Below, in pieces: positions 1 to 6,797 of a stretch of DNA of 11,556 nt. The first letter of the stretch is position 1; every line of letters begins with the position of its first letter. The position numbers and the translations under genes are program-made. Under the pieces are notes generated by a model. That model saw only the letters and a list, made by a program, of their open reading frames with translations. It was not told the origin of the DNA and did no database searches. The stretch comes from Longimicrobiales bacterium. GTDB taxonomy: Bacteria; Gemmatimonadota; Gemmatimonadetes; Longimicrobiales; Gaopeijiaceae. The stretch is from the NCBI GenBank assembly GCA_022428035.1, contig JAKMDG010000266.1:1-11556 (forward strand), given 5' to 3'.

Positions 1-478
1 GGCTCTGACGTTCTCCTATCGAATCGGGCCGGCGTACCGACGGTACATTGAGGAGACCCTCTACGGCGCAAACAGCGAGACGCGCTGGGAGCAGTCGGCC
101 GAGATCGATCTCTCGGCCCGGCAGCCCTGGGGCGAGACCGGTGCCTCGATCAGCGCGTCGAATTTCCTCTTCATGCCGGACGCACAGGAGTACGATGGCG
201 GTCTGTATAGCATCAACCTGAGGGGAGATATCGACTTCCGAATCGTACGCGGCTTTTCGATCCGCCTCGATGGAAATGTCGGCTGGGTGCAGGACCAGAT
301 CTATCTGTCAGCCGGCGGCATCACGGACGAGGAGGCGCTCCTGCGACTCCAGCAGCTCGAGACGGACTTCGAGTATGGCGTCAGCCTGGGCTTCAGCTTC
401 CAATTCGGCTCGATTTTCAACAACGTCGTGAACAACCGGTTCAGGAACGCGCAGGGCTTCGGCGGGCGGTTCCGCTAG
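1..478 (+). CDS. C-terminal part of a predicted outer-membrane beta-barrel protein (5' end outside window)
   Basis: The reading frame is open from base 2 to a TAG stop at 476-478, giving the last 158 residues of a longer protein; the start lies upstream of the window. I do not recognise a named family. The sequence shows alternating polar/hydrophobic strands rich in aromatic residues and glycine (for example GFSIRLDGNVGWV and YGVSLGFSFQFGSIFNNVV), separated by charged or Asn/Gly-rich turns, as in beta-barrel strands. The end (NNRFRNAQGFGGRFR) is Gly/Arg-rich with a penultimate Phe, so the classical terminal-aromatic barrel signal is only approximate. It probably resides in the outer membrane. 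A 262-nt spacer with inverted repeats separates it from yebC, so it is likely a separate transcription unit. No function can be assigned from this part; the barrel call is an inference from strand pattern alone. Confidence 0.6.
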   Translation, partial: ALTFSYRIGPAYRRYIEETLYGANSETRWEQSAEIDLSARQPWGETGASISASNFLFMPDAQEYDGGLYSINLRGDIDFRIVRGFSIRLDGNVGWVQDQIYLSAGGITDEEALLRLQQLETDFEYGVSLGFSFQFGSIFNNVVNNRFRNAQGFGGRFR

Positions 479-510
479 GCAGATAGGTCGGGTGAGGTTT
501 GTCGGACTCT

Positions 511-542
511 TCGGTGGTCGATCCCCATCATGACGACCACGA
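511..542 (+). terminator. Hairpin, possible terminator of the beta-barrel gene
   Basis: GTGGTCG (514-520) pairs perfectly with CGACCAC (534-540) around a 13-nt loop. Two further pairs (511-512 with 541-542) form if G513 bulges out. It lies 32 nt after the TAG of the upstream gene. There is no T-run after it, so it is not a classical intrinsic terminator. The position suits a 3'-end structure or a U-tract-free terminator, which is an inference. Confidence 0.35.
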
Positions 543-593
543 TCAGCCAAGCGACGCGCGTGCGATCTGACCTCCTGTGGCAACGCTGAAAAC

Positions 594-637
594 CTCGTAC
601 TCTATACCGACGTGACTGGCCGTCACGAGTACGCGAG
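594..637 (+). repeat. Nested inverted repeat in the yebC upstream region
   Basis: The inner arms CGTGAC (611-616) and GTCACG (622-627) are perfectly complementary around TGGCC. The outer arms CGTACT (596-601) and AGTACG (628-633) are also perfectly complementary and abut the inner 3' arm, leaving a 9-nt bulge (602-610) on the 5' side only. CTCG (594-597) can alternatively pair with CGAG (634-637). It could be an operator for a dimeric regulator in DNA or a leader stem-loop in RNA. No T-run follows, so it does not look like a terminator. Confidence 0.5.
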
Positions 638-707
638 AAGATTCCCTGCACGGGATGACGCGTCCGCAACGCCGGTACACACGTTGATTTTTCTGTAACG
701 TTTTCGT

Positions 708-725
708 TCGCGGTCTGGGCCGCGA
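708..725 (+). promoter_or_regulatory. Hairpin just upstream of the yebC ribosome-binding site
   Basis: TCGCGG (708-713) pairs with CCGCGA (720-725), six pairs and mostly G-C, around the hexaloop TCTGGG. It ends 6 nt before the Shine-Dalgarno GGAGG (732-736). It does not cover the ribosome-binding site but could influence 5'-UTR stability or 30S access. The structure is seen in the sequence; any role is inferred. Confidence 0.35.
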
Positions 726-740
726 GATCTTGGAGGATGC

Positions 741-1487
741 GTGGCTGGCCACAATAAATGGTCGAAGATCAAGCGGAAGAAGGGTGTCAACGATGCGAAG
801 CGTGGAGCCCTCTTCACCAAGCTGATCCGCGAGATCACCGTCGCGGCGAAAGAGGGTGGAGGGAGCGTCGAGTTCAACGCCAGGCTCCGCCTTGGGGTGG
901 AGACCGCCAAGGCTGCATCGATGCCCGCTGAGAACATTGAACGAGCCATCAAGAAGGGTACCGGTGAGCTGGACGGCGTCGACTATGTCGAAGTCACGTA
1001 CGAGGGCTATGGGCCCGGCGGTGTCGCGCTCTACATCGAGTGCCTGACGGACAACACAAACCGCTCCGTGGCCGACGTGCGTCATGCCCTCGGCAAGTGC
1101 GACGGGAGTCTGGGAACCGACGGCTCTGTCGCATGGCAGTTCGACCGCAAGGGGCAAATCGTGATCGACGCGACCCGATACTCCGAGGACCAGGTCTTCG
1201 AGGTCGCCATCGAGTCGGGAGCCGAGGATGTCACAGGGGATGGCGAGGAGTTCGTCATTACCGCTGATCCGTCGGACCTGACCTCGGTCGAGACCGGTCT
1301 GAAGCAGGCTGGGATCGAGACCTCACCGGCTGAGCTGACGCGTATTCCGAAGAACGAGGTGGCGGTTGCAGGCAAGGATGCCGAGAAGCTGCTCAAGCTG
1401 CTCGACATGCTGGACGAGCTCGACGACGTTCAGAAAGTCCACTCGAACGCAGACATCGACGAGGCGGTCCTCGCCGAGGCGATGTGA
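741..1487 (+). CDS. yebC: YebC/PmpR family protein (TACO1-like)
   Basis: This is a full-length YebC family protein (248 aa; E. coli YebC is 246). The start is GTG at 741, four bases after a strong GGAGG (732-736), and gives the invariant N-terminus MAGHNKWSKIKRKKG. Other family blocks are MPAENIERAIKKGTGE (about 61-76), EGYGPGGVA (88-96) and TDNTNRSVADVR (103-114), followed by the acidic C-terminal domains. Family members were first described as DNA-binding regulators (PmpR). Later work on bacterial YebC and mitochondrial TACO1 points to a translation role, helping ribosomes through difficult proline-rich stretches. Which role applies here cannot be read from sequence. It is the first gene of the tight block; its ATG TGA end supplies the GTG start of ruvC in a 4-nt overlap. 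The yebC-ruvCAB order is common in bacteria. Confidence 0.96.
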   Translation: MAGHNKWSKIKRKKGVNDAKRGALFTKLIREITVAAKEGGGSVEFNARLRLGVETAKAASMPAENIERAIKKGTGELDGVDYVEVTYEGYGPGGVALYIECLTDNTNRSVADVRHALGKCDGSLGTDGSVAWQFDRKGQIVIDATRYSEDQVFEVAIESGAEDVTGDGEEFVITADPSDLTSVETGLKQAGIETSPAELTRIPKNEVAVAGKDAEKLLKLLDMLDELDDVQKVHSNADIDEAVLAEAM

Positions 1488-1969
1488 GCCTGATCCTCGG
1501 GATCGACCCGGGGACGGCGGCGACCGGCTACGGCGTGGTGCGACGAGGTTCGGATGCCTCCGTTTCCCTGGTGGAGTGTGGGGTGATCCGCACATCACCG
1601 CGTGAAACACTGCCGATCCGCATTCGGGAAATCTACGACGCTATTGTCGCGCTGATTGGGCGTCATGGGCCGGACGCGGTCTCGGTGGAGGATGTCTTTC
1701 ACGGCAAGAACGCGCAGAGTGCCCTGAAGCTAGGGCATGCTCGGGGAGCGATCCTCCTCGCCGCGGCGCACCACGACGTTATGATTGCCGAGTATGCGCC
1801 CCGACACATCAAGAAGGCTGTCGTCGGGACGGGGAACGCAACGAAAGATCAGGTCGGTTTCATGGTACAGCAGCAGCTCAAGCTCAAGGAGATTCCGACG
1901 CCAGCGGACGCGGCGGACGGGGTCGCGATTGCGCTGTGCCACTGCATGGTGGGGAGCTTTCCGAGGTGA
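1484..1969 (+). CDS. ruvC: Holliday junction resolvase RuvC
   Basis: RuvC is the dimeric RNase H-fold endonuclease that cuts Holliday junctions symmetrically after RuvAB branch migration. The protein is 161 aa, slightly shorter than E. coli RuvC (173). All four catalytic acids can be placed by motif: D8 in LGIDPGT, E69 in SVEDVF, and D142 and D145 in ADAADGVA. The conserved VVGTGNATKDQV segment lies at about 113-124. The start is GTG at 1484, inside the end of yebC (GTGA overlap), and is set by the N-terminal family block MSLILGIDPG. It ends inside the ruvA start in the same way. The arrangement implies coupled translation of yebC, ruvC and ruvA. Nothing essential is missing. Confidence 0.96.
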   Translation: MSLILGIDPGTAATGYGVVRRGSDASVSLVECGVIRTSPRETLPIRIREIYDAIVALIGRHGPDAVSVEDVFHGKNAQSALKLGHARGAILLAAAHHDVMIAEYAPRHIKKAVVGTGNATKDQVGFMVQQQLKLKEIPTPADAADGVAIALCHCMVGSFPR

Positions 1970-2553
1970 TTTCCCGACTGCAGGGGACGCTGCTTGCGCG
2001 AGAGGGTGAACGGGTCGAGCTCGAGACGAACGGGGGCGTGGTCTATGAGGTCGAGGTTCCGCTGACCGTACTCGAGCGCCTGCCGGTGCCAGGAGGGGCG
2101 CTGGAGCTGCGCACGGTGCAGGTCGTCACCGAGACCTCGGTCGCTTTGTACGGCTTCATCGATGCACACGAGCGAGCGCTCTTTCAGCGCCTGCTCACCG
2201 CGTCCGGTGTCGGGGCGAAGGTCGCGCTTGCGATGATGTCGACGTATTCGGCTGAGCGTCTGGCCCGAGCGCTGGTGGAGAAAGACACGGTTGCTCTCCA
2301 ACAGATCAGCGGTATCGGGAAGAAGAAGGCAGAGAAGATCGCGCTGGATCTGGCGGACAAGGTCGCCGACCTGGCCATCCTCACGCCGACCCGCGCGGAT
2401 GCGGGACCGGCGGGCGAGGCGCAGGAGGCGGTTCAGGCGTTGGTCGCGCTGGGCTACTCGTTCGGAGATGCGGACAAGGCCGTGCGTGACGTACTGGAGT
2501 CCGGCGTGCCGGACACGACCGAAGATCTGATCCGTCGCGCGCTGGCAGGGTAG
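1966..2553 (+). CDS. ruvA: Holliday junction branch migration protein RuvA
   Basis: RuvA tetramers bind the four-way junction and load the RuvB motor. The product is 195 aa (E. coli 203). An OB-fold domain (about 1-64) is followed by two helix-hairpin-helix motifs, SGVGAKVAL (80-88) and SGIGKKKAEKIALDL (115-129). The C-terminal RuvB-contacting domain (about 148-195) includes QEAVQALVALGYS. I chose GTG 1966, giving MISRLQGTLL, because that is the family N-terminus and GGGGAG (1951-1956) sits 9 nt upstream. A longer in-frame GTG at 1936 would lie deep inside ruvC. The start overlaps the ruvC stop by 4 nt (GTGA). At the acidic pin, aligned with E. coli E55-D56, this protein has E56-T57, so only one acidic residue is kept. 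Confidence 0.95.
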   Translation: MISRLQGTLLAREGERVELETNGGVVYEVEVPLTVLERLPVPGGALELRTVQVVTETSVALYGFIDAHERALFQRLLTASGVGAKVALAMMSTYSAERLARALVEKDTVALQQISGIGKKKAEKIALDLADKVADLAILTPTRADAGPAGEAQEAVQALVALGYSFGDADKAVRDVLESGVPDTTEDLIRRALAG

Positions 2554-2560
2554 AGACGGC

Positions 2561-3616
2561 ATGACCGAGCATACGCAGATCACGACGCCCGAATCCCTGT
2601 CCGAGGATGTACAGGCCGAGCCCTCCCTCAGGCCGTCACGGCTCGCGGAGTTCATCGGGCAGCAGAAAGTCCGCGAGGCGCTGTCGATTGCGATCGAGGC
2701 CGCCCGTTTCCGTAAGGAACCGCTTGATCACGTGCTCTTCCACGGCCCTCCGGGGCTGGGCAAGACGACGCTTGCGTCGCTGCTCGCCCGCGAGATGGGG
2801 GTCAATTTCAAGAGCACCTCCGGGCCTGTACTCGAGAAGGCTGCGGACCTCGTCGGGATCCTCACCAACCAGCGTGAGGGCGACATCCTCTTCATCGACG
2901 AGATCCACCGGCTGAGGCCGATCATCGAGGAGTTCCTCTACCCCGCGATGGAGGACTGGCAGGTCGATATCCGTCTGTCAGATGGGCCCAAGGCTCAGAC
3001 AATGACGATGAAGATCGAGCGGTTCACCCTGGTCGGAGCTACGACTCGGTTTGGCTCACTGACGGCGCCCATGCGAGCTCGTTTCGGCATCGTTCAGCGA
3101 ATGAACTACTACCCGCCCGACGAGCTGGTCACGATCGTCCGACGGAGTGCGGAGATCCTGGGTGTCGAGGCGAGCGTCGATGGCGCGGAGGAGATCGCGA
3201 GACGGTCGCGCGGAACCCCTCGAGTTGCGAACCGCCTACTTCGTCGGGTGCGGGATTACGCTCAGGTCCGAGCGGATGGCCATATCGACGCTCCCGTGGC
3301 CAAGGCAGCTCTCAAGCTGCTCGATGTGGATGAGTACGGTCTCGACGAGATGGACGCGCAGGTCCTCAAGACCCTCATTGAGAAGTTCGAGGGTGGTCCA
3401 GTCGGCCTGAATTCGCTCGCAGTCGCCATGGGAGAGGACGCGACTACGCTGGAGGAGGTCTACGAGCCCTTCCTGATCATGGAGGGTTTTCTTCAGCGGA
3501 CGCCCCAGGGCCGGGTCGCAACGCCCAGGGCATTCCGGCACTTCGGGTATACACTCCCGGCGTCCGGACAGGCACCGGTGGGGGACCAGGGATCGCTCTT
3601 CACCGAGGAGGGGTGA
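2561..3616 (+). CDS. ruvB: Holliday junction branch migration DNA helicase RuvB
   Basis: RuvB is the AAA+ ATPase ring that drives branch migration with RuvA. At 351 aa it is a little longer than E. coli RuvB (336). Visible motifs are Walker A GPPGLGKT (62-69), Walker B ILFIDEIH (109-116), sensor-1 GATTR (159-163) and the sensor-2 segment GTPRVANRLLRRVRDYA from 218. The C-terminal winged helix includes YEPFLIMEGFLQRTPQGR (301-318). A short tail beyond the conserved HFGY ends in QGSLFTEEG, which resembles a sliding-clamp-binding motif. ATG 2561 follows the ruvA stop by 7 nt; the Shine-Dalgarno is weak (AGGGTAGAG), suggesting re-initiation by ribosomes from ruvA. The Ruv set is complete and intact. 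Confidence 0.97.
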   Translation: MTEHTQITTPESLSEDVQAEPSLRPSRLAEFIGQQKVREALSIAIEAARFRKEPLDHVLFHGPPGLGKTTLASLLAREMGVNFKSTSGPVLEKAADLVGILTNQREGDILFIDEIHRLRPIIEEFLYPAMEDWQVDIRLSDGPKAQTMTMKIERFTLVGATTRFGSLTAPMRARFGIVQRMNYYPPDELVTIVRRSAEILGVEASVDGAEEIARRSRGTPRVANRLLRRVRDYAQVRADGHIDAPVAKAALKLLDVDEYGLDEMDAQVLKTLIEKFEGGPVGLNSLAVAMGEDATTLEEVYEPFLIMEGFLQRTPQGRVATPRAFRHFGYTLPASGQAPVGDQGSLFTEEG

Positions 3617-3661
3617 AGCCGTGCGCGACGCCGCGTTCGCGGCTGTCCCGGTCGCGTACTC

Positions 3662-4714
3662 GTGAGCGACCGGGTCTCTGATTACGCATACGAACTCCCC
3701 GCGGGTCTGATCGCCCAGCATCCTGCTGCGCGCCGAGACGATAGCAGGCTGTTGGTGATCCCTCGGTCGGGGGCACTCGAGCACCGAGGGATTCCTGATC
3801 TTCTGGATCTCCTGGAGCCGGGAGATCTGCTCGTCGTGAATGAGTCTAGGGTGCTCCCCGCTCGTCTGCTCGGTCGAAAGACGACAGGAGCACAAGCTGA
3901 GATCCTGCTCCTGTCGCCGACTCAGCCTGACCGGGATCCATGGGTCTGGGAAGCGCTCGTCCGCCCAGGCCGGAAGCTCCGCCCCGGGGCCGTGGTCGTC
4001 GTCAGTGACGACCTCAGGATAGAGATCCTCGAGGTCGTCCCTTCCGGCAACCGGATTGTGCGGCTTCAGACGGATCTCAGCGTAGAGGAGGCGATGGACC
4101 GGTACGGCTCCATGCCCCTGCCTCCGTACATCGAGCGCGCGGCGGATGCGGCGGATCGAGAACGGTACCAGACCGTGTACGCGCGTGAGTCCGGGTCGGT
4201 AGCTGCCCCGACCGCGGGTCTGCACTTCACCGGCGAACTCCTGGACAAGCTCGAGCAGCGGGGTATCGAGCGCGCGGCCGTAACGCTGCATGTCGGCATC
4301 GGCACGTTCCGCCCGGTCGAGGTGGATGACCCGGTGGAGCACCACATGCACCGAGAGCGCTATCACGTACCGGACGCGGTCGTGGAGGCGATCGAACGCA
4401 CACGAGCCCGCAGCGGGCGTGTGTGGGCGGTAGGGACCACGGCCGTACGCACGCTCGAAGCTGCCGCGGACCCCGACGGTGCGGTGCGCCCCGGATGGGG
4501 CGATACGGACCTCTTCATCCGGCCACCCTACGACTACCGTGTCGTGGACGGCCTGCTTACGAATTTTCACCTGCCGCGTTCGACGTTGATCATGTTGGTT
4601 GCTGCACTGGCAGGGTATGACAGGACGATGGATGCGTATGCAGAGGCTGTTCGAGAGCGATACCGTTTCTATTCGTATGGCGACGCAATGGCGGTCATGC
4701 CTGCTCCGCGCTGA
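3662..4714 (+). CDS. queA: S-adenosylmethionine:tRNA ribosyltransferase-isomerase QueA
   Basis: QueA transfers and isomerises the ribosyl group of SAM onto preQ1 at position 34 of tRNAs with GUN anticodons, giving epoxyqueuosine. The protein is 350 aa (E. coli 356). Family blocks in order are VVNESRVLPARL (58-69), MPLPPYIE (151-158), RYQTVYA (168-174), GSVAAPTAGLHFT (178-190), HVGIGTFRPV (210-219), VGTTAVRTLE (257-266), TDLFIRPPY (282-290), LLTNFHLPRSTL (298-309) and RFYSYGDAM (335-343). GTG 3662 is the only usable start in this frame and gives the expected SDYAYELP N-terminus. It lacks an obvious Shine-Dalgarno. It follows ruvB by 45 nt, which contain a 5-bp GC hairpin. It pairs functionally with tgt downstream. 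Confidence 0.96.
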   Translation: MSDRVSDYAYELPAGLIAQHPAARRDDSRLLVIPRSGALEHRGIPDLLDLLEPGDLLVVNESRVLPARLLGRKTTGAQAEILLLSPTQPDRDPWVWEALVRPGRKLRPGAVVVVSDDLRIEILEVVPSGNRIVRLQTDLSVEEAMDRYGSMPLPPYIERAADAADRERYQTVYARESGSVAAPTAGLHFTGELLDKLEQRGIERAAVTLHVGIGTFRPVEVDDPVEHHMHRERYHVPDAVVEAIERTRARSGRVWAVGTTAVRTLEAAADPDGAVRPGWGDTDLFIRPPYDYRVVDGLLTNFHLPRSTLIMLVAALAGYDRTMDAYAEAVRERYRFYSYGDAMAVMPAPR

Positions 4715-4724
4715 GCACATGCAC

Positions 4725-4782
4725 GTTGCCAACGCGCGTCGGGCCGGCTTGGCAAGCACAGCTTCGGTTACCTTTTTCGCCC
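4725..4782 (+). promoter_or_regulatory. Inverted repeat and T-run in the queA-tgt gap
   Basis: TTGCCAA (4726-4732) pairs perfectly with TTGGCAA (4749-4755) around a 16-nt GC-rich loop. A TTTTT run lies at 4773-4777, 17 nt after the stem, so it is not a textbook intrinsic terminator. It sits in the largest gap inside the block (68 nt), just ahead of a tgt start with no clear ribosome-binding site. It could act as an attenuator, an mRNA processing site or a translation-control structure. No preQ1 riboswitch consensus was seen. Confidence 0.35.
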
Positions 4783-5925
4783 ATGTTCGACTTCACCCTC
4801 TCCGCGACCGACGGCTCAGCCCGCGCTGGTTCTTTCTCGACGCCTCACGGCGAGATGAAGACTCCTGCGTTCATGCCGGTAGGGACGGCCGGAACGGTGA
4901 AGAGTCTGATCATGGAAGAGGTCGAGTCTCTGGGCGCTCAGGCAGTGTTGGCGAATACCTACCACCTGTACCTGCGGCCAGGCCACGAACTGATCGAAAC
5001 GCTGGGTCGACTGCATGACTTCATGCGTTGGGATGGACCGATCCTGACAGACAGCGGTGGTTATCAGGTCTTCTCGCTGGCTGACATCCGAAAGATTCGG
5101 GACGATGGCGTGGAGTTTCAGAGCCATATCGATGGGTCTCGGCACATCTTCACGCCCGAGTCGGTCATGGAAATCCAGCGGACGCTGGGGGCGGATATCA
5201 TCATGGCGTTTGATGAGTGTCCTCCTGGGGGGTGCGACCGTGGGACCGCCGAAGCAGCCAACCGAAGGACACTTGCCTGGCTCGAACGCTGTCAGGCCCG
5301 TTTCGCCGAGCTCGGAGCGCGAGGCGGAGTCCCGACGCAGGTGCTCTTTCCTGTCTTGCAGGGCAATGTGTTCGATGACCTGCGCCGCGAGCATGCTGAG
5401 CAGTTCATGGCGCTCGACGACTGGCGGGGATACGGCATCGGAGGCTTGAGTGTTGGCGAGTCAAAGCCTGACATGTGGCGGACGCTCGAGCTTCTGGACG
5501 GCGTACTACCCGCGGATCGCCCGAGATATCTGATGGGCGTCGGGTATCCTGATGATCTCCTCGAGGCTGTCGCGCGCGGCTGCGATCTCTTCGATTGTGT
5601 CGCCCCTACGCGAAATGCGCGGCATGGAACCGCATGGACGAGTGCCGAAGGGCAGATCAACCTGAAGGCCGCGAGGTTCCGCGAAGACACGCGGCCGATC
5701 GACCCCGGTTGTGACTGCTACACCTGCGGACGCTACGATCGGGCTTATCTTCGGCATCTGGTCGCATCGTCTGAATGGTTGCCAGTACGACTCATTTCGA
5801 TTCACAATCTTCGGTTCCTGGTCCGTCTGGGTGAGGAAGCCCGTCGTCGAATTCACGACGGTAGCTTCGACGCGTGGCGCAGGAACTGGCTCGAACGCTA
5901 TCGCAAGGAAGGAAGTCCTTCGTGA
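4783..5925 (+). CDS. tgt: tRNA-guanine transglycosylase Tgt (bacterial type)
   Basis: Tgt exchanges guanine-34 for preQ1 in tRNA Asp, Asn, His and Tyr, the step before QueA. From ATG 4783 the protein is 380 aa (E. coli 375). Motifs are TPAFMPVGTAGTVK (27-40), nucleophile/acid-base region LTDSGGYQVFS with D90 (88-98), MAFDECPPG with D144 (141-149), GIGGLSVGE (218-226) and DCVAPTRNARHG with D271 (271-282). The zinc site is CDCYTC (C310, C312, C315) plus H341. ATG 4783 gives the usual family start FDFTLSATDGSARAG; an in-frame TTG at 4726 would add 19 non-homologous residues and lies in a hairpin. No good Shine-Dalgarno precedes 4783, so the exact start is less certain than the identity. The stop overlaps yajC by 4 nt. 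Confidence 0.96.
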   Translation: MFDFTLSATDGSARAGSFSTPHGEMKTPAFMPVGTAGTVKSLIMEEVESLGAQAVLANTYHLYLRPGHELIETLGRLHDFMRWDGPILTDSGGYQVFSLADIRKIRDDGVEFQSHIDGSRHIFTPESVMEIQRTLGADIIMAFDECPPGGCDRGTAEAANRRTLAWLERCQARFAELGARGGVPTQVLFPVLQGNVFDDLRREHAEQFMALDDWRGYGIGGLSVGESKPDMWRTLELLDGVLPADRPRYLMGVGYPDDLLEAVARGCDLFDCVAPTRNARHGTAWTSAEGQINLKAARFREDTRPIDPGCDCYTCGRYDRAYLRHLVASSEWLPVRLISIHNLRFLVRLGEEARRRIHDGSFDAWRRNWLERYRKEGSPS

Positions 5926-6245
5926 CCCCTCTTACGTTATTGCTGCAGGCTGCGCCGGATCAGAACATCGGCCTCCGGATGATGCTCAACTTCGCGCTCA
6001 TCATCCCCATCTTCTACTTCCTCCTCATCCGGCCACAGATGAAGGAGCGAAAGCGCCACGACGCGATGGTCGAAGGCGTGAAGAAAGGTGACGAGATCGT
6101 CACGACGGGCGGGATCATCGGGAAGATCATTCACGCCGATGGTAACCGGTTGACCGTTCGGACGGGTGAGGACACCCGCATTACGGTCGACCGCGGGCGA
6201 GTTGCTGCGACGCTCGACGTGAAGGGTGAGCCGAAGGAAGAGTAG
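5922..6245 (+). CDS. yajC: Sec translocase accessory subunit YajC
   Basis: YajC is a small inner-membrane protein that associates with SecD-SecF and helps preprotein export. The product is 107 aa (E. coli 110). One transmembrane helix (about 20-37, LNFALIIPIFYFLLIRP) is followed by a basic stretch QMKERKRH and the soluble domain GVKKGDEIVTTGGIIGKI, which is the family signature. The start is GTG 5922, overlapping the tgt stop as GTGA. It is supported by a strong purine-rich ribosome-binding site AAGGAAGGAAG (5905-5915), 6 nt upstream. The tgt-yajC order is widespread, but the usual next genes secD and secF are not here; def follows after 18 nt. Confidence 0.94.
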   Translation: MTPLTLLLQAAPDQNIGLRMMLNFALIIPIFYFLLIRPQMKERKRHDAMVEGVKKGDEIVTTGGIIGKIIHADGNRLTVRTGEDTRITVDRGRVAATLDVKGEPKEE

Positions 6246-6263
6246 GAAGGTAGAACGCACATC

Positions 6264-6797
6264 ATGGCCATTCACGACATCGTCTACATGGGGGATCCGG
6301 TCCTTCGCACTGAAGCGGCCGAGGTTACGGTATTCGACGACAACCTGCGTGCCCTCGTGCGCGACATGTTCGAGACGATGTATCACGCAGACGGTATTGG
6401 TCTTGCGGCCCCGCAGATCGGACTCTCTACCCGGATCATCGTTGTCGACCTGCGGAGGCAGGACGAGGACGACCCGGAGCCTCAGCGCATCGCGATCGTG
6501 AACCCGGTGGTGACCTGGGAGAGCAAGGAGGTCGAGAAGCAGACCGAGGGCTGCCTGAGTATTCCGGGGCTGGAAGAGGTCGTTCGGCGTCCCGCGGAGG
6601 TTCGGGTCGAGGGCCAGGATCCCGACGGCAACGACATCGTCATAGAGGCGGATGACCTCTTCGGTCGCGCGCTCCAGCACGAGATCGATCACATCGATGG
6701 CATCCTGTTTGTCGATCGAGTGTCACCGCTCAAGCGTCGTATGCTCCTCAAGAAGTGGAAAAAGATCGAAGCGGAAGCGGCCGCTGAAGCCGGGTGA
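6264..6797 (+). CDS. def: Peptide deformylase
   Basis: Peptide deformylase is a metalloenzyme that removes the formyl group from the N-terminal Met of nascent proteins. It is 177 aa (E. coli 169). All three family motifs are present: GIGLAAPQ (44-51), EGCLS (95-99) with metal ligand C97, and HEIDH (139-143) with ligands H139 and H143 and catalytic E140. The tail after position 155 is Lys/Glu/Ala-rich and probably helical. ATG 6264 lies 18 nt after yajC; AGGAAGG (6244-6250) is upstream but distant for a Shine-Dalgarno. Its stop overlaps the GTG start of fmt (GTGA), placing the deformylating and formylating enzymes under coupled translation, the classical def-fmt pairing. Confidence 0.97.
   Translation: MAIHDIVYMGDPVLRTEAAEVTVFDDNLRALVRDMFETMYHADGIGLAAPQIGLSTRIIVVDLRRQDEDDPEPQRIAIVNPVVTWESKEVEKQTEGCLSIPGLEEVVRRPAEVRVEGQDPDGNDIVIEADDLFGRALQHEIDHIDGILFVDRVSPLKRRMLLKKWKKIEAEAAAEAG

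Larger units (their letters stand above)
479..740 (+). other. Intergenic spacer upstream of the yebC-ruvCAB operon
   Basis: This is the only long gene-free stretch. It contains three inverted repeats (511-542, 594-637 and 708-725), an AT-richer patch at about 681-704 and the yebC ribosome-binding site at 732-736. It must hold the promoter if yebC is the first gene of its operon. However, no -35/-10 pair with good spacing is visible: TTGATT at 684-689 has no matching -10, and TATACC at 603-608 has no good -35. No small ORF with a credible ribosome-binding site was seen. Confidence 0.6.

Noticed and set aside
571..736. CCTCC (571-575) pairing with the yebC Shine-Dalgarno GGAGG (732-736)
   Set aside because: It is a five-base match 157 nt away; too weak and distant to propose sequestration.
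1936..1965. Longer ruvA start at GTG 1936
   Set aside because: The extra ten residues are not RuvA-like and lie inside ruvC; GTG 1966 has the family N-terminus and a better ribosome-binding site.
1849..2655. Minus-strand open frame (268 codons) across ruvC, ruvA and ruvB
   Set aside because: It spans three well-supported genes on the other strand, has no recognisable motif and has shadow-like composition.
3630..3643. GCCGC-GTTC-GCGGC hairpin between ruvB and queA
   Set aside because: It has only five pairs and no T-run; a stem this short is expected by chance in GC-rich sequence.
3236..4759. Long minus-strand open frame (507 codons) opposite ruvB and queA
   Set aside because: It is antisense to two intact, motif-complete genes; the product is Arg/His/Pro-rich with no recognisable domain. 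Such frames are common opposite GC-rich genes.
4726..4782. tgt start at TTG 4726
   Set aside because: The added residues do not match the Tgt family and the codon lies in a hairpin arm; ATG 4783 gives the expected N-terminus.
4715..4782. preQ1 riboswitch in the queA-tgt gap
   Set aside because: No preQ1 aptamer consensus (no A-rich tail or paired pseudoknot segments) was seen.
5874..5921. yajC start upstream inside tgt
   Set aside because: GTG 5922 has a strong AAGGAAGGAAG ribosome-binding site and gives normal YajC length.
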